Shown here: positions 9,567 through 18,300 of the stretch, in pieces
Layout of the letters: the number at the start of each line of letters is the position of its first letter
How positions within the stretch are numbered: position 1 is the stretch's first letter
Source of the DNA: Olavius algarvensis Gamma 3 endosymbiont
GTDB lineage: Bacteria > Pseudomonadota > Gammaproteobacteria > GCA-001735895
Assembly: GCA_001735895.1 (NCBI GenBank)
Contig: DS021200.1
Coordinates: forward strand, 61,202 to 113,389
Length of the DNA stretch: 52,188 nt
Direction: 5' to 3'
The notes under the pieces: model-generated
What the model saw: only the letters and a program-made list of their open reading frames with translations
The model's database searches: none
Told to the model about the DNA's origin: nothing
Made by a program: the position numbers and the translations under genes

Positions 9567-10142
9567 CTACTGTTTGGTGTTGATATAATCCACGGAAACG
9601 CCCAGGACCAGGACACCGATAGTCTCGTTGTGGGAGACAACCGGCGCGCTGATTTGCACCTGAGTTTTCTGGGTACTTTCGTCAAATTCCAGCGGGCCGA
9701 TATAGATCACGCCATCGCCGTTTCTAAACGACTCGGTCCACTTTTCTTCGTCCCCCTGCCAGTAATCGCTGGTCGGAGGGTAGGCCGCCACATTGGCGCC
9801 CTGATTATCCGTCAGGAACACTTCGTCAATCGCAGGGTTGTTTTCCACGCGACGCCGGAAATACTTGGCCACGTCGTTTTGCGTTATGCGCCGGATCAGG
9901 GATTTCGAATCCTCGTCGGCATTTTTCCAGCTCTCATCGTAAGCCTTGATTTGGTCTAACGAGAGCGCCTCTTTGTTTTGCGCTTCAACCGCTCGGATTA
10001 TGCTCGGGATATATCCCATATGAGTGGCGAATCTGACCTTGACGTCGAGTACATCTTCGATGGCATCCTGACTCATTTCGGATTCGGCCAGCAGCAAGCC
10101 GGGGCAAAACAGCAGAATGGCTAACAGGTATTTTAGGTACAT
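9567..10142 (-). CDS. Secreted single-Cache (PDC) domain protein
   Basis: A 191-aa protein with a signal peptide (about residues 1-19, ending LLLA-ES) and one Cache-like fold. Helix residues 30-110 are followed by the strands IDEVFLTDNQGANVAAYPPTSDYWQGDE and QISAPVVSHNETIGVLVLGVSVD, typical of extracytoplasmic PDC/Cache ligand sensors. No transmembrane or signalling domain follows, so it is a free-standing periplasmic sensor module. It shares the operon with the binding protein and MCP and may be a co-receptor. IS3 copy 1 ends 31 bp upstream of its start codon and separates it from the operon promoter. Confidence 0.75.
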   Translation of the reverse strand: MYLKYLLAILLFCPGLLLAESEMSQDAIEDVLDVKVRFATHMGYIPSIIRAVEAQNKEALSLDQIKAYDESWKNADEDSKSLIRRITQNDVAKYFRRRVENNPAIDEVFLTDNQGANVAAYPPTSDYWQGDEEKWTESFRNGDGVIYIGPLEFDESTQKTQVQISAPVVSHNETIGVLVLGVSVDYINTKQ

Positions 10143-10240
10143 CTCTATGTTACTCCAGATCGAAAATTAACCGTGACATGGTCCAATAGATTGATACCAC
10201 CCAGTTAAGAGATAATGAAACTTAACTGAGGTAACGATAG

Positions 10241-10534
10241 ATGACAACGAGAAAGAAATATACGAAAGAATTCAAACTGGATGCAGTGAGCCTGGTAACT
10301 GATCAGGGCTACAGCCGGGCGGAAGCAGCGCGAAGCCTGGGCATCAATGCCAATATGCTGTGCCGATGGGTGCAAGAGGAACAATCGGGTGATGGCCAGG
10401 CTTTCCGTGGGAACGGCAAGCTGACACCGGATCAGGAAGAGAACCGTCGACTTAAAGCTGAAATCAAACGCCTGAAGATGGAGAAAGAAATCTTAAAAAA
10501 GGCGACGGTATTCTTTGCAGCAGAAACGAAATGA
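10241..10534 (+). CDS. IS3-family transposase OrfA (helix-turn-helix)
   Basis: A 97-aa protein with an N-terminal helix-turn-helix (FKLDAVSLVTDQGYSRAEAA and NANMLCRWVQEE), then a leucine-zipper-like basic helix (residues 65-88), as in IS3 OrfA proteins that bind the terminal repeats. An A6G slippery heptamer is at 10495-10501 near its end, the usual -1 frameshift signal for making OrfAB. The protein is identical to OrfA of copy 2. In this copy the -1 frame runs into TAA soon after, so only OrfA is expected from the shift. Confidence 0.93.
   Translation: MTTRKKYTKEFKLDAVSLVTDQGYSRAEAARSLGINANMLCRWVQEEQSGDGQAFRGNGKLTPDQEENRRLKAEIKRLKMEKEILKKATVFFAAETK
10495..10501 (+). promoter_or_regulatory. 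A6G slippery heptamer for -1 ribosomal frameshifting (IS3 copy 1)
   Basis: Reading in the orfA frame the heptamer is A AAA AAG, the classical IS3-family slip site. In copy 2 the same site leads straight into orfB. In this copy the missing 14 bp put a TAA in the -1 frame about 50 bp downstream, so shifted ribosomes stop early. Confidence 0.75.
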
Positions 10535-10567
10535 AATAAACACAAGAATACCTTTCCCGTTCGCCTG

Positions 10568-11395
10568 ATGTGTCAGGTGCTGGGTGTGGACCGGTCATGT
10601 TATTACCACTACCGGCGCCAGATGGACACAAGACCGCCTGATCCCGAGCATGAGGAAATGCTGGAGTGGGTTCAGCGGGTTGATGATGCGAGTGATCATA
10701 CCTACGGCAGCCGACGTATGAAACGGGCCCTGAACTGTCTGGGTTATCCGGTGAGCCGGAATAAGGCGCGGAATTTGATGCGGGAGGCCGGAGTTCAGGT
10801 ACGTCATCGCAAGAAATTCAAGGTGACCACGAACAGCAATCACAAACAACCGGTGTACGACAATCTGCTTCAGCGGCAATTTGATGTGCCCCAGCCTGAT
10901 CAGGTCTACGCAGCGGATGTGACTTATGTATGGACCCAGGAGGGCTGGCTTTACCTGGCTGTCGTGATAGATCTGTGTTTGAGAAAGGTTGTGGGCTGGA
11001 GCATGAGCCCTCGGATGAAATCGCAGTTGGTCTGTGATGCCTTGAAGATGGCCGCCTGGCAGCGCCGACCCAAGGCAGGTTTAATCCATCACTCGGATCG
11101 TGGGTCTCAGTATGCCAGCAAGGCATTCCGAAAATTACTCAGAATCAACGGGTTCCAGGGCAGCATGAGCCGTAAAGGTGACTGTTGGGATAATGCGGTG
11201 GTCGAGAGCTTCTTTGGCAGTCTGAAGCAGGAGCGGGTGCAATGGCGAAATTATCAGACTCGATATGAAGCACAGCAGGATATTCTGCAGTACATATCCA
11301 GCTGGTATAACCCATATCGATTACATTCGACGCTGAATTATGTCAGCCCGAATGATTATGAAAAACGACTACTCGAAACGAAGCATGCCGCTTAA
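10568..11395 (+). pseudogene. IS3-family transposase OrfB (DDE integrase), 5' end damaged
   Basis: From ATG 10568 the reading frame encodes 275 aa with the rve/DDE core: first Asp in YAADVTYVW, second in HHSDRGSQY, Glu in VVESFFGSLK. Copy 2 shows that the proper start lies earlier, overlapping the orfA stop (ATGA) and adding about 17 residues. In copy 1 a 14-bp loss just after that ATG gives ATG AAA TAA, so neither the coupled start nor the -1 fusion works. An OrfB from the internal ATG 10568 is possible, but a functional OrfAB fusion is not. Confidence 0.8.
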
Positions 11396-11464
11396 CTGGG
11401 GTGTATCAAAAAGTTTGACCACGTCACCGGGCACCTTGGGGTGCATCGGTGTAGGTTGCTTGTG

Positions 11465-12010
11465 TTAAAGCATTTCACCCAACATTGTAAAAAACGACTC
11501 GATATTCCAGTCGACCCAAATCTGCCCGTCTCTTAGATAGTATTCGCGTGAATGGTCCTTAATCAGCGACGGGATTGGTGGTGTACTGGTCATGCTATCT
11601 TCACCGCTCAGCGTAATCAGTTGCGGAAAGTCGTTAACCCAAAAAGCGACCGCGGTTTCGGCTTCACCTACAACAATTAGTTTGCGCTTCACGTTTCCAT
11701 GACTGATTCCAAACAGGTCATGTAAATCGAATACCGGAATCATGTTGCCGCGCACCGTGGTTACCCCGTTTAGCCAGGCCGCCGTATTGGGTAATCGGCA
11801 TACGGATGCCATGCCGACGAGTTCGCTGACTTCGTCTTCAGGCAGCAGCAATCCAATATTGCCGACCAACACGGAATGGGTCGTAAGCGACTGATGTTGT
11901 TCAGCCGGCGCCCCGAGTTCCGACAGCGCCGCATGCGACAGATCGAATTCGCGATTCAATGCCTCACTGGGCAACATCGTTATCGTTTTTTCGGCGAGAA
12001 CTGTACTCAT
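11465..12010 (-). CDS. CheW-like protein (PilI-like)
   Basis: A 181-aa protein with a CheW domain (VLVGNIGLLLPEDEVSEL, then VRGNMIPVFDLHDLFG, a clear CheW core with the Arg-Gly turn). It links MCP and CheA. It follows the 121-aa response regulator by only 6 bp. A short N-terminal extension (about 45 residues) precedes the domain, as in PilI. IS3 copy 1 inserted 38 bp after its stop and cuts it off from the receptor and kinase genes that should follow on the same transcript. Confidence 0.85.
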   Translation of the reverse strand: MSTVLAEKTITMLPSEALNREFDLSHAALSELGAPAEQHQSLTTHSVLVGNIGLLLPEDEVSELVGMASVCRLPNTAAWLNGVTTVRGNMIPVFDLHDLFGISHGNVKRKLIVVGEAETAVAFWVNDFPQLITLSGEDSMTSTPPIPSLIKDHSREYYLRDGQIWVDWNIESFFTMLGEML

Positions 12011-12016
12011 GGCTTT

Positions 12017-12382
12017 TTAGATATATGCATCCAGGTGCTTAATGATTTCGACGCTATCGATGGGCTTACTAATCAGCGCCTTGGCGCCTTGTTTTTCCGC
12101 CCAGATCTTGTCCGCGCGCTGATTTTTCGTGCTGACGAAAACGACCGGAATCTCCTTGGTCTCCTCATCCTGGGTGATTTCCCGACAAGCGCCGTATCCG
12201 TCCAGATCGTCCATCACAATATCGAGGAAAACCAGGTTGGGTTTTTCCGCTTTGGTTTTCTCTACCGCTTCCCGCCCTGTAGTGGCGGTAATAACCTGAT
12301 ATCCGGCTTCGGAAACAATTTCCTTCATTTGCTGCAACTGGGCTGCAGTGTCGTCAACTACTAATACTTTTTTCATGGCCAT
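12017..12382 (-). CDS. Single-domain response regulator (PilH/CheY-like)
   Basis: A 121-aa receiver domain with no output module. It has acidic pair Asp10-Asp11, phospho-acceptor Asp54 in VFLDIVMDDLDG, Thr/Ser switch in VFVST, and conserved Lys in ISKP near 107. It would receive phosphate from the CheA hybrid and act by protein contact, as PilH or CheY does. It lies between the PilG-like regulator (104 bp upstream) and the CheW gene (6 bp downstream). Whether it drives pili, flagella or another output cannot be told, because no motility genes are in the window. Confidence 0.92.
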   Translation of the reverse strand: MAMKKVLVVDDTAAQLQQMKEIVSEAGYQVITATTGREAVEKTKAEKPNLVFLDIVMDDLDGYGACREITQDEETKEIPVVFVSTKNQRADKIWAEKQGAKALISKPIDSVEIIKHLDAYI

Positions 12383-12486
12383 GATCTACTCCGGTTTCAT
12401 CCCTAAGAATGCTTGTTTAAAGGTGTTGTTAAAAATATCTATATCAAAATATAGTCTGTGTTTATCAATTTTGCAGGCTATTACGA

Positions 12487-13254
12487 TCAGCTCGCGCCCG
12501 TTTTGGCCGGCGTACCGGTCAAGTGCGGACACTGCGAAAGAAATTTTTGAATGACTTCCAGCAAACGCTCGTCCGCCGGCGGCTTGGTAACATAGGCATC
12601 GCAACCCGACATGGTTCCCCGAACTTTATCGAAGGGTGATTTTTTGCTGGTCAGCATAACCACAAACGAGTCGTAACCGGCCTTGATGCTTTTGCAAGCC
12701 TTGTAGCCATCCATGCCTTCCATCATCACGTCGAGGAAGATCAGGTCGAAATTCTTTTTCGAGTTTTTCTGAATTGCCTCTTCGCCACTGGATGCGAAGT
12801 GAATATCAACCGGCATCTTTACTAACTCGGCCAGTTTGTGTTCCATGTATTTCCGCACCGGATAACTATCGTCGACCACCATAATGCTCAGGTCCCCGGC
12901 GCTGTCGCCTTCATCCAGATCCGCCGAGGTCTGATCGACAATATCTTCTAGCGCCGTAATCAGTTTCTGCACTCTGATCGGCCGCTGAATTGTTTTTTCG
13001 TTGCAATTCAGTTTGTCGCTATCGGTTAGCAATAGCGACACAACGAGGGGATTGGTTTGTTTCAACTCCGTCCAGCGGCGGATGGTAAGCGGATCGTCGG
13101 TATTAACCAGGACAAGATCGGCTTCGCCCAGTTGGTCCGGCGGTAACAACATGTAGTTTTCGCTAAGCTGCGGGGCCAGCGTAAAAATGCTCTTCAGCAC
13201 TCTGATCTCAAGCTCGGTTAACCCGATATAGCTTAAATTGATTCCCTCATGCAC
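12487..13254 (-). CDS. Response regulator with N-terminal extension (PilG-like)
   Basis: A 255-aa protein and the first gene of the chemosensory operon. Residues 1-110 form an uncharacterised alpha/beta domain resembling a degenerate receiver (ADLVLVNTDD). Residues 122-245 are a canonical receiver: MVVDDS, phospho-Asp175 in LIFLDVMMEGMDG, Thr in VVMLTSKK, and Lys in VTKPP. The N-terminal domain recalls PilG-like proteins with extra domains. The GTG start at 13254 is chosen as the first in-frame initiator and has only a weak ribosome-binding site. The 104-bp gap to the next gene could contain a secondary promoter. Confidence 0.85.
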   Translation of the reverse strand: MHEGINLSYIGLTELEIRVLKSIFTLAPQLSENYMLLPPDQLGEADLVLVNTDDPLTIRRWTELKQTNPLVVSLLLTDSDKLNCNEKTIQRPIRVQKLITALEDIVDQTSADLDEGDSAGDLSIMVVDDSYPVRKYMEHKLAELVKMPVDIHFASSGEEAIQKNSKKNFDLIFLDVMMEGMDGYKACKSIKAGYDSFVVMLTSKKSPFDKVRGTMSGCDAYVTKPPADERLLEVIQKFLSQCPHLTGTPAKTGAS

Positions 13255-13752
13255 GTGACTATTTCCCGCAGCTATCAGCCACTAAGGCCGGACTTTGATG
13301 CCGTGCTTTGGGCCTCGTAAAACGAGTATCTAAACAAAGATCAAAAATACAGATTGAGTTCGCATTCATAGGCATTAAATTCAAACTTGGGTTCCGGCTG
13401 CAGGACCTGCATTGGGTCAATTTAGCTATTAAAATCCGCAGTGCTAACCCCCGGGTAAGCATTACGTCTAGACGATTATATATAGATCAAGAATGCTAAA
13501 AGTAAAGCTGAGCCGCGGAAATTAGCGGCTTTTACGGGTCTGCAATTCGAATACTTGATCCGCATCACATATGCAAACGACATCGATTCGATTTCTAATT
13601 GAAACGCCTCTCGATCCGGGCTGTCGTTACCCGCCAATCGGAGATTTATTTAATTGTACAAATCGGCGGAACAGCCGATGTTAAAATCACAGACCTCATA
13701 CCGAATTTTACTGCTATATATATAGTAGCTAATTTCACCGAGTCGGTTATCT
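13255..13752. other. Divergent intergenic region (498 bp)
   Basis: It lies between the chemosensory operon (leftward) and the 166-aa gene (rightward), so promoters for both should be here, but no clear -35/-10 pair was assigned. An agccgc/gcggct stem with an 8-nt loop followed by ttt is at 13511-13533, and an AT-rich tatatatata stretch is near 13715-13728, just upstream of the rightward gene. Short frames in this gap have no family features and were not called. Confidence 0.4.
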
Positions 13753-14253
13753 ATGAGCTCCAGTCCAGTCTTTAAAAAAACGGCAACAGGTCAGACGGAA
13801 GTCGACACCAACGAACACGAGTTGACGGCACTGCAACGACGTGTACTGATTTTGGTGAATGGCAGTAACGACAACGCGGCTTTGGCTAAAAAATCGCTCT
13901 GCAAAGATATCGATGAAACCCTTACCTACCTGCAGGCTAAGAATCTTGTCGAACCGGTGGCGGGCCAGACGGTCGAAACAGCGCCTGAAGAAGTAACGAT
14001 TCCTCTTGAACAGACACAACCCGGCGGCGCGGAGAATACCGAGGCCCGCGAATTCCTGAGCAATACCCTGCTCACATACTGCAATCGCGTTCGGGTCTCC
14101 AAATTAATCGATGAAATCGACGCCACAGCGGATGCGGACGGCCTCAAACAATTGGTCAATACCTGGTATCGGGCAATTTCGGAAACGCCTAACGGCGTTT
14201 ACGATGCCGACAACCTCAAACAGCGCGCACTGGAAATGCTGGGGTCGGATTAA
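13753..14253 (+). CDS. Hypothetical protein with N-terminal winged-helix-like segment
   Basis: A 166-aa soluble protein that I do not recognise at family level. Residues 22-65 (ELTALQRRVLILVNGSNDNAAL and following) look like the short helix-turn-helix-like segment seen in proteobacterial proteins of unknown function that begin LTxLQRRVLxLxDG. The middle (66-98) is low-complexity and acidic, and the C-terminal 70 residues are helical with a conserved-looking NTWYRAISETPNG. It has no signal peptide or membrane segment. It is divergent from the chemosensory operon, so a regulatory link is possible but unproven. Confidence 0.7.
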   Translation: MSSSPVFKKTATGQTEVDTNEHELTALQRRVLILVNGSNDNAALAKKSLCKDIDETLTYLQAKNLVEPVAGQTVETAPEEVTIPLEQTQPGGAENTEAREFLSNTLLTYCNRVRVSKLIDEIDATADADGLKQLVNTWYRAISETPNGVYDADNLKQRALEMLGSD

Positions 14254-14543
14254 GCCGGCGGTCTGCCAAAATGCTATTCGCCGAAGCTTTTTTTATCTCG
14301 ACTATTTCGCAAACCGGGCCAATCGCGGTTTTGGGGATTGAATGGCGGCGAAAGCCACAGCTCACGGATTCACCAGTTTACCCCCCCCCAATTCAGTTAT
14401 AGCCAGGGCATGCCATGACTGCATTCAATGGCCTTGTCTATGACAGGCAATGCGGAAAATAATCGCAATAATAATCTAAACACCGCTAGAATTAATGTGG
14501 GCTTGTCACTATCAATATAATCTCGATCTTCCTGGAGGATGCT
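14254..14543 (+). other. Intergenic region (290 bp)
   Basis: No gene is seen. A homopolymer of eight C residues lies near 14381-14388, a potential slippage or sequencing-error site but outside any reading frame. A good ribosome-binding site (ggagg) stands about 8 bases before the next start codon. Confidence 0.4.
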
Positions 14544-16769
14544 ATGGCTGGCTACCAAAAACAAGTTCCCCTGGCTCGCAGCTTTTTGGTTTTCTTTTTG
14601 CTGGCGGCCTATGCCGGCACTGCGTCCTCGACGCTGCTTTTTTCCGATGATTTTGAATCCGGTACGGGGAACTGGAGCAACGTTGCCGTCGGCGACAATA
14701 AAAACTGGACGCGTGATTCCGGGGGAACTCCTTCGTCCGGAACCGGGCCGGCAACGGGAGCAAACGGGAGCTTGTTTTACATGTATCTGGAGACTTCGTC
14801 CGGCTCCGCATATACCGCAGGGGATACTGCTATTTTACAGGGCCCGGACATTACGCATACCAACGTTCAATTGTCGTTTAAATACCATATGTATGGATCC
14901 AACATCGGGACTTTAGCCGTCGATGTACTGTCGGGTGACACCTGGATAAACGACGTCTGGTCTAATTTTGGCCAGCAAAATACCAGCCACAGCTCGGCCT
15001 ATGTCAGCGCCAATGTCGACCTCGGCAGCTATTCAGTATCCAGAATTCGATTTCGCGCCACCGCGGCGGGTGGCTACTGCGGCGACATCGCCGTGGACGA
15101 TATCCAAATATCGGGCGAAATACCGGGCCCGGTCGCCCCGCTGTTTACTAATAATCCATTTACCAAGGCGGAGGCCCGCCAAGATCAGGCCTATAGCGAC
15201 AGCATTGCAAATGACGCCAGCGACGCCAATGGCGATACCTTATTTTTCAGTAAAATTTCCGGTCCGGCGTGGTTATTCGTCGCCGCGGATGGCGTTCTCA
15301 GCGGCACACCGAGTAGTGTCGACGTCGGACTGAACAGTTTCGTGGTTGAAGTCTCCGACGGAAGTTTTTCAGATAGTGCAACACTTGAAATTACCGTGCT
15401 CGATAATACGGTACCGATCATTCTTAGCAGTAGCGATTTCGAGTCCGGCACGGGTGACTGGAATAACGTCACGGTCGGCGACAATAAAAACTGGACGCGT
15501 GACTCGGGCGGCACTCCTTCCAGCGGTACCGGGCCAAATAGCGGCGCGGATGGCAGCCTATATTATATGTATCTGGAAACCTCCTCCGGATCCGCTTACA
15601 GCTCGGGCGATAGCGCCATTTTACAAGGCCCTGAGGTTTCCGGCTCCAACATGCATTTGAAATTTCAATACCATATGTACGGCGCCAATAGCGGTACACT
15701 TGCAGTCGATGTTTTGTCGGGCGGCGCCTGGGCCAACGATGTCTGGTCTATATCCGGCCAGCAACAAAGCGGTAACGGTAGCGCCTATAACGCCGTTGAC
15801 GTGGACTTGAGTAGCTACTCCGTTTCAAGAGTACGTTTCCGCGCGACCGCTGCCGGTGGCTATACGGGCGATATCGCCATCGATAATCTCGAGCTTTATA
15901 TTCCTGCCGAAGTAACATTGCCGGCCGCCCCGTTTTTCCTGTCCGACCCTGTCGTCAAGGCTTCGGCAATTGTCAATTTACCCTACAGTAATAGTATTGA
16001 AGACGATGCAACGGATGCGAATGGCGATGTCCTTGTATTCAGTAAAATTAGCGGGCCGGCCTGGTTGTCCGTTGCCGCCGATGGCGCACTAAGCGGTACC
16101 CCGAGCAGCAGCGACCTTGGCAACAATAATTTCGTCGTCTCGGTCAGCGATGGCAGCTTATCGAATACAGCCACCTTGAGCATTTCGGTGCTCGATAGCG
16201 CATTGTCCGCCAGCGTATATCCCGCAACAGCCGGTCACGGACAAGACGGCGGGACGAATTTCGGCTGGGCCGTGGATGGCGTGATCGACGAATTCTGGGT
16301 TCGTACCGCTTACCAGGACGATGTGGTCGTGAGGCGTTATACGAGCCTCGATTTCACCAAACGGTCGCATTTCTGGGGCGTCTACGAATTTCGATTTCCG
16401 CAGACAGTCATCGATAATGCCGCCAATATCGTAATCGATTCGGCTTCGCTCGAACTCGACATCGACGGTGCCGCATCGGGTTTGATCAATTTACATGGTT
16501 ATCTGGGTAACGGTAGCGTCGAATTATCCGACTTTACGAACAATAATCTGATTACCGGGGTTTCACCCGCCGCAAATAGAATCACCGTCGATGTAACCGC
16601 ATTTTTGAACTCGATGCTGGGTCAAAGTAATCATATCGGATTTTTGCTGAAACCCTGGGATATCAACTCGGACATGTATATCGCTATGTGGAATGGTACG
16701 CCGCATCCGGCTTTCGGGCATATATCAGGGCAAATATCGCGTCTGGTGATTAACTACCGGGTGCAGTGA
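14544..16769 (+). CDS. Large secreted protein with duplicated MAM-like and cadherin/Ig-like modules
   Basis: A 741-aa protein with a signal peptide (about residues 1-29, AGTASS-TLLF) and a strong ribosome-binding site. Two tandem units follow. Each has a MAM/jelly-roll-like domain (DFESGTGxW ... FRATAAGGYxGDIAxD) and a dystroglycan-type cadherin-like domain (DANGD ... SKISGPAWL ... LSGTPSS). Unit 1 spans about 33-292 and unit 2 about 296-552. The C-terminal 190 residues (YEFRFPQ..., IVIDSASLELDIDG) resemble DNRLRE-type surface domains. It is probably extracellular and adhesive or carbohydrate-binding. The two units keep a 29-nt identical stretch, which points to a recent internal duplication. 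No LPXTG, PEP-CTERM or type IX signal was seen. Confidence 0.85.
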   Translation: MAGYQKQVPLARSFLVFFLLAAYAGTASSTLLFSDDFESGTGNWSNVAVGDNKNWTRDSGGTPSSGTGPATGANGSLFYMYLETSSGSAYTAGDTAILQGPDITHTNVQLSFKYHMYGSNIGTLAVDVLSGDTWINDVWSNFGQQNTSHSSAYVSANVDLGSYSVSRIRFRATAAGGYCGDIAVDDIQISGEIPGPVAPLFTNNPFTKAEARQDQAYSDSIANDASDANGDTLFFSKISGPAWLFVAADGVLSGTPSSVDVGLNSFVVEVSDGSFSDSATLEITVLDNTVPIILSSSDFESGTGDWNNVTVGDNKNWTRDSGGTPSSGTGPNSGADGSLYYMYLETSSGSAYSSGDSAILQGPEVSGSNMHLKFQYHMYGANSGTLAVDVLSGGAWANDVWSISGQQQSGNGSAYNAVDVDLSSYSVSRVRFRATAAGGYTGDIAIDNLELYIPAEVTLPAAPFFLSDPVVKASAIVNLPYSNSIEDDATDANGDVLVFSKISGPAWLSVAADGALSGTPSSSDLGNNNFVVSVSDGSLSNTATLSISVLDSALSASVYPATAGHGQDGGTNFGWAVDGVIDEFWVRTAYQDDVVVRRYTSLDFTKRSHFWGVYEFRFPQTVIDNAANIVIDSASLELDIDGAASGLINLHGYLGNGSVELSDFTNNNLITGVSPAANRITVDVTAFLNSMLGQSNHIGFLLKPWDINSDMYIAMWNGTPHPAFGHISGQISRLVINYRVQ

Positions 16770-16853
16770 ACCCTACTCCGGAGCTATAAACGGAGGCGCC
16801 GCCAGCAGCCATGGTTGGTAAAGCGATGCGCCGCGGTTCGTCCGAACGGGAGT

Positions 16854-17234
16854 TCATTCATCTGCCGCAAAATCGATATGGATGTGGTTTCCGTCCGGGT
16901 CCCACAGATTGATCTGGACAAGATTGAAAGCGGCGATATCGTTACGCTCATAGCGCTCGTCCATGGCCCGCAATTTCTCTTCGAAACGGCTGCGGCCGGT
17001 GGCGGAAAACGCGAAATGTTCGAGCTTCAGATCGGCCTCCGATCCGACTCCGGCAGGTCCGTCAATACCGATTAAATGCACGGCCGCGGAATCGCCCGCA
17101 TACATCCACGCCCCGGGAAACGGGAAATCCGGGCGTTCCCCGGCACGCATACCTAAAACATTCCGGTACCAATCGATCATAGAATCGAGTTGGACGGTAC
17201 GCAGATTGACGTGATCGAGCTTCCCTATTTGCAT
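16854..17234 (-). CDS. VOC-family (glyoxalase/bleomycin-resistance-like) protein
   Basis: A 126-aa vicinal-oxygen-chelate protein with two beta-alpha-beta-beta-beta modules. Candidate metal ligands are His8 in LDHVNLRT, His in LEHFAF and the terminal HIHIDF motif. Family members open, isomerise or conjugate small electrophiles such as methylglyoxal or catechols. It is the last gene of a leftward group with an oxidoreductase (27 bp upstream) and an ABM monooxygenase, under the likely control of the divergent HxlR regulator. The context favours detoxification of quinones or aldehydes; the exact substrate is unknown. Confidence 0.85.
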   Translation of the reverse strand: MQIGKLDHVNLRTVQLDSMIDWYRNVLGMRAGERPDFPFPGAWMYAGDSAAVHLIGIDGPAGVGSEADLKLEHFAFSATGRSRFEEKLRAMDERYERNDIAAFNLVQINLWDPDGNHIHIDFAADE

Positions 17235-17261
17235 CGCGACTATCCGACTTATCCGGCCTCC

Positions 17262-18275
17262 TCAAAAGCCTTCGAGCACGATCTTGCCACGCGCCGAGCC
17301 GCTCTCGATCTGGGCATGAACCCGGCGCAGGGTCGCGGCATCGATCTTGCCGGCAACTTCGGTAACCGTGGACCGGATTTTTCCCGCGTCGACCAGAGAA
17401 GCGACTTCGTTCAACAATTTGCCCTGTTCCGACATATCCGGGGTGGCAAATAACGAACGCGCGAACATCAACTCCCAGTGCAGCGACACCGCTTTAAGCT
17501 TGAACGGCATGGCGTTCAATTCCGCCGGGTCATCGATCAGGCCAAATCGACCCTGCGGAGCAATCAGTTCGACGATATCGGCGAAATGGGCATCGGTTTG
17601 AGTAGTTGAAAACACGAAGCCGGGCGCACCGAGACCCAGCGCCTCGACCTGGGGCGCCAACGGTTGGCGATGGTCGATCACGTGATGAGCGCCGCAGGTC
17701 CGCACCCAGTCCTGGGTTTCGGGGCGTGAGGCGGTGGCGATCACCGTCAGATCGGTCAATGCGCGCAGCAACTGGATGGTGATGGACCCGACACCGCCAG
17801 CGCCGCCAATTACCAGAATAATGTTTCCACCCTGCGCGGTTGGGCGTTCGACGTCGAGTCGGTCAAACAACATTTCCCAGGCGGTAATCGCCGTGAGCGG
17901 AAGCGCCGCCGCTTCGGCATCGCTTAAACTGGCCGGTTTGCGACCAACGATGCGTTCGTCTACCAGGTGGTATTCGCTGTTTGTGCCTGGCCGGTTCATA
18001 GCACCGGCGTAAAAAACCGCATCACCGGGTCTAAAATTCTTGACCTCGGGCCCAACGGTCTCGACCACGCCCGCAGCGTCATAACCGAGCACGACCCAAC
18101 CGCCCGCTTCGGGCGCCTGACGTTGACGCAGCTTGGTGTCCACGGGGTTGACCGACACGGCATTGATCTTGACCAGCAGATCGCGTCCGGCGGTCTTCGG
18201 TGTCTCGAGGGTAATGTCTTCCAGGGCATCTTCACGGTCTATCGGTCCAATGGTTTTATAGGCTACGGCTTTCAA
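17262..18275 (-). CDS. Zinc-type alcohol dehydrogenase-like quinone/enone oxidoreductase (TIGR02817-like)
   Basis: A 337-aa medium-chain dehydrogenase/reductase. The N-terminal GroES-like domain contains VSVNPVDTKLR and a GYDAAGVVETVG stretch. The NAD(P)-binding motif is VIGGAGGVGSIT, followed by the Rossmann fold. The catalytic zinc ligands of true alcohol dehydrogenases are absent, as in quinone oxidoreductases. It would reduce quinones or alpha,beta-unsaturated carbonyls with NADPH. The length matches the family. It lies 25 bp downstream of the ABM gene and 27 bp upstream of the VOC gene, forming one transcription unit. Confidence 0.9.
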   Translation of the reverse strand: MKAVAYKTIGPIDREDALEDITLETPKTAGRDLLVKINAVSVNPVDTKLRQRQAPEAGGWVVLGYDAAGVVETVGPEVKNFRPGDAVFYAGAMNRPGTNSEYHLVDERIVGRKPASLSDAEAAALPLTAITAWEMLFDRLDVERPTAQGGNIILVIGGAGGVGSITIQLLRALTDLTVIATASRPETQDWVRTCGAHHVIDHRQPLAPQVEALGLGAPGFVFSTTQTDAHFADIVELIAPQGRFGLIDDPAELNAMPFKLKAVSLHWELMFARSLFATPDMSEQGKLLNEVASLVDAGKIRSTVTEVAGKIDAATLRRVHAQIESGSARGKIVLEGF

Positions 18276-18300
18276 TTTGGTCTCCGCTTAAGTTCGAGCT

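Larger units (their letters stand above)
10174..11426 (+). mobile_element. IS3-family element, copy 1 (1253 bp, 3-bp target duplication)
   Basis: The ends are imperfect inverted repeats of about 35 bp (tgacatggtcc at the left, the complement of tgacgtggtcaaac at the right, sharing a ttgatac..cccagtta core). The trinucleotide ccg flanks both sides (10171-10173 and 11427-11429), a normal IS3 target duplication. It carries orfA and orfB on the plus strand, opposite to the chemosensory operon it interrupts. Compared with copy 2 it lacks 14 bp at the orfA/orfB junction, which breaks the frameshift fusion. The matching duplication shows that the flanks have not been exchanged since insertion. Confidence 0.95.
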
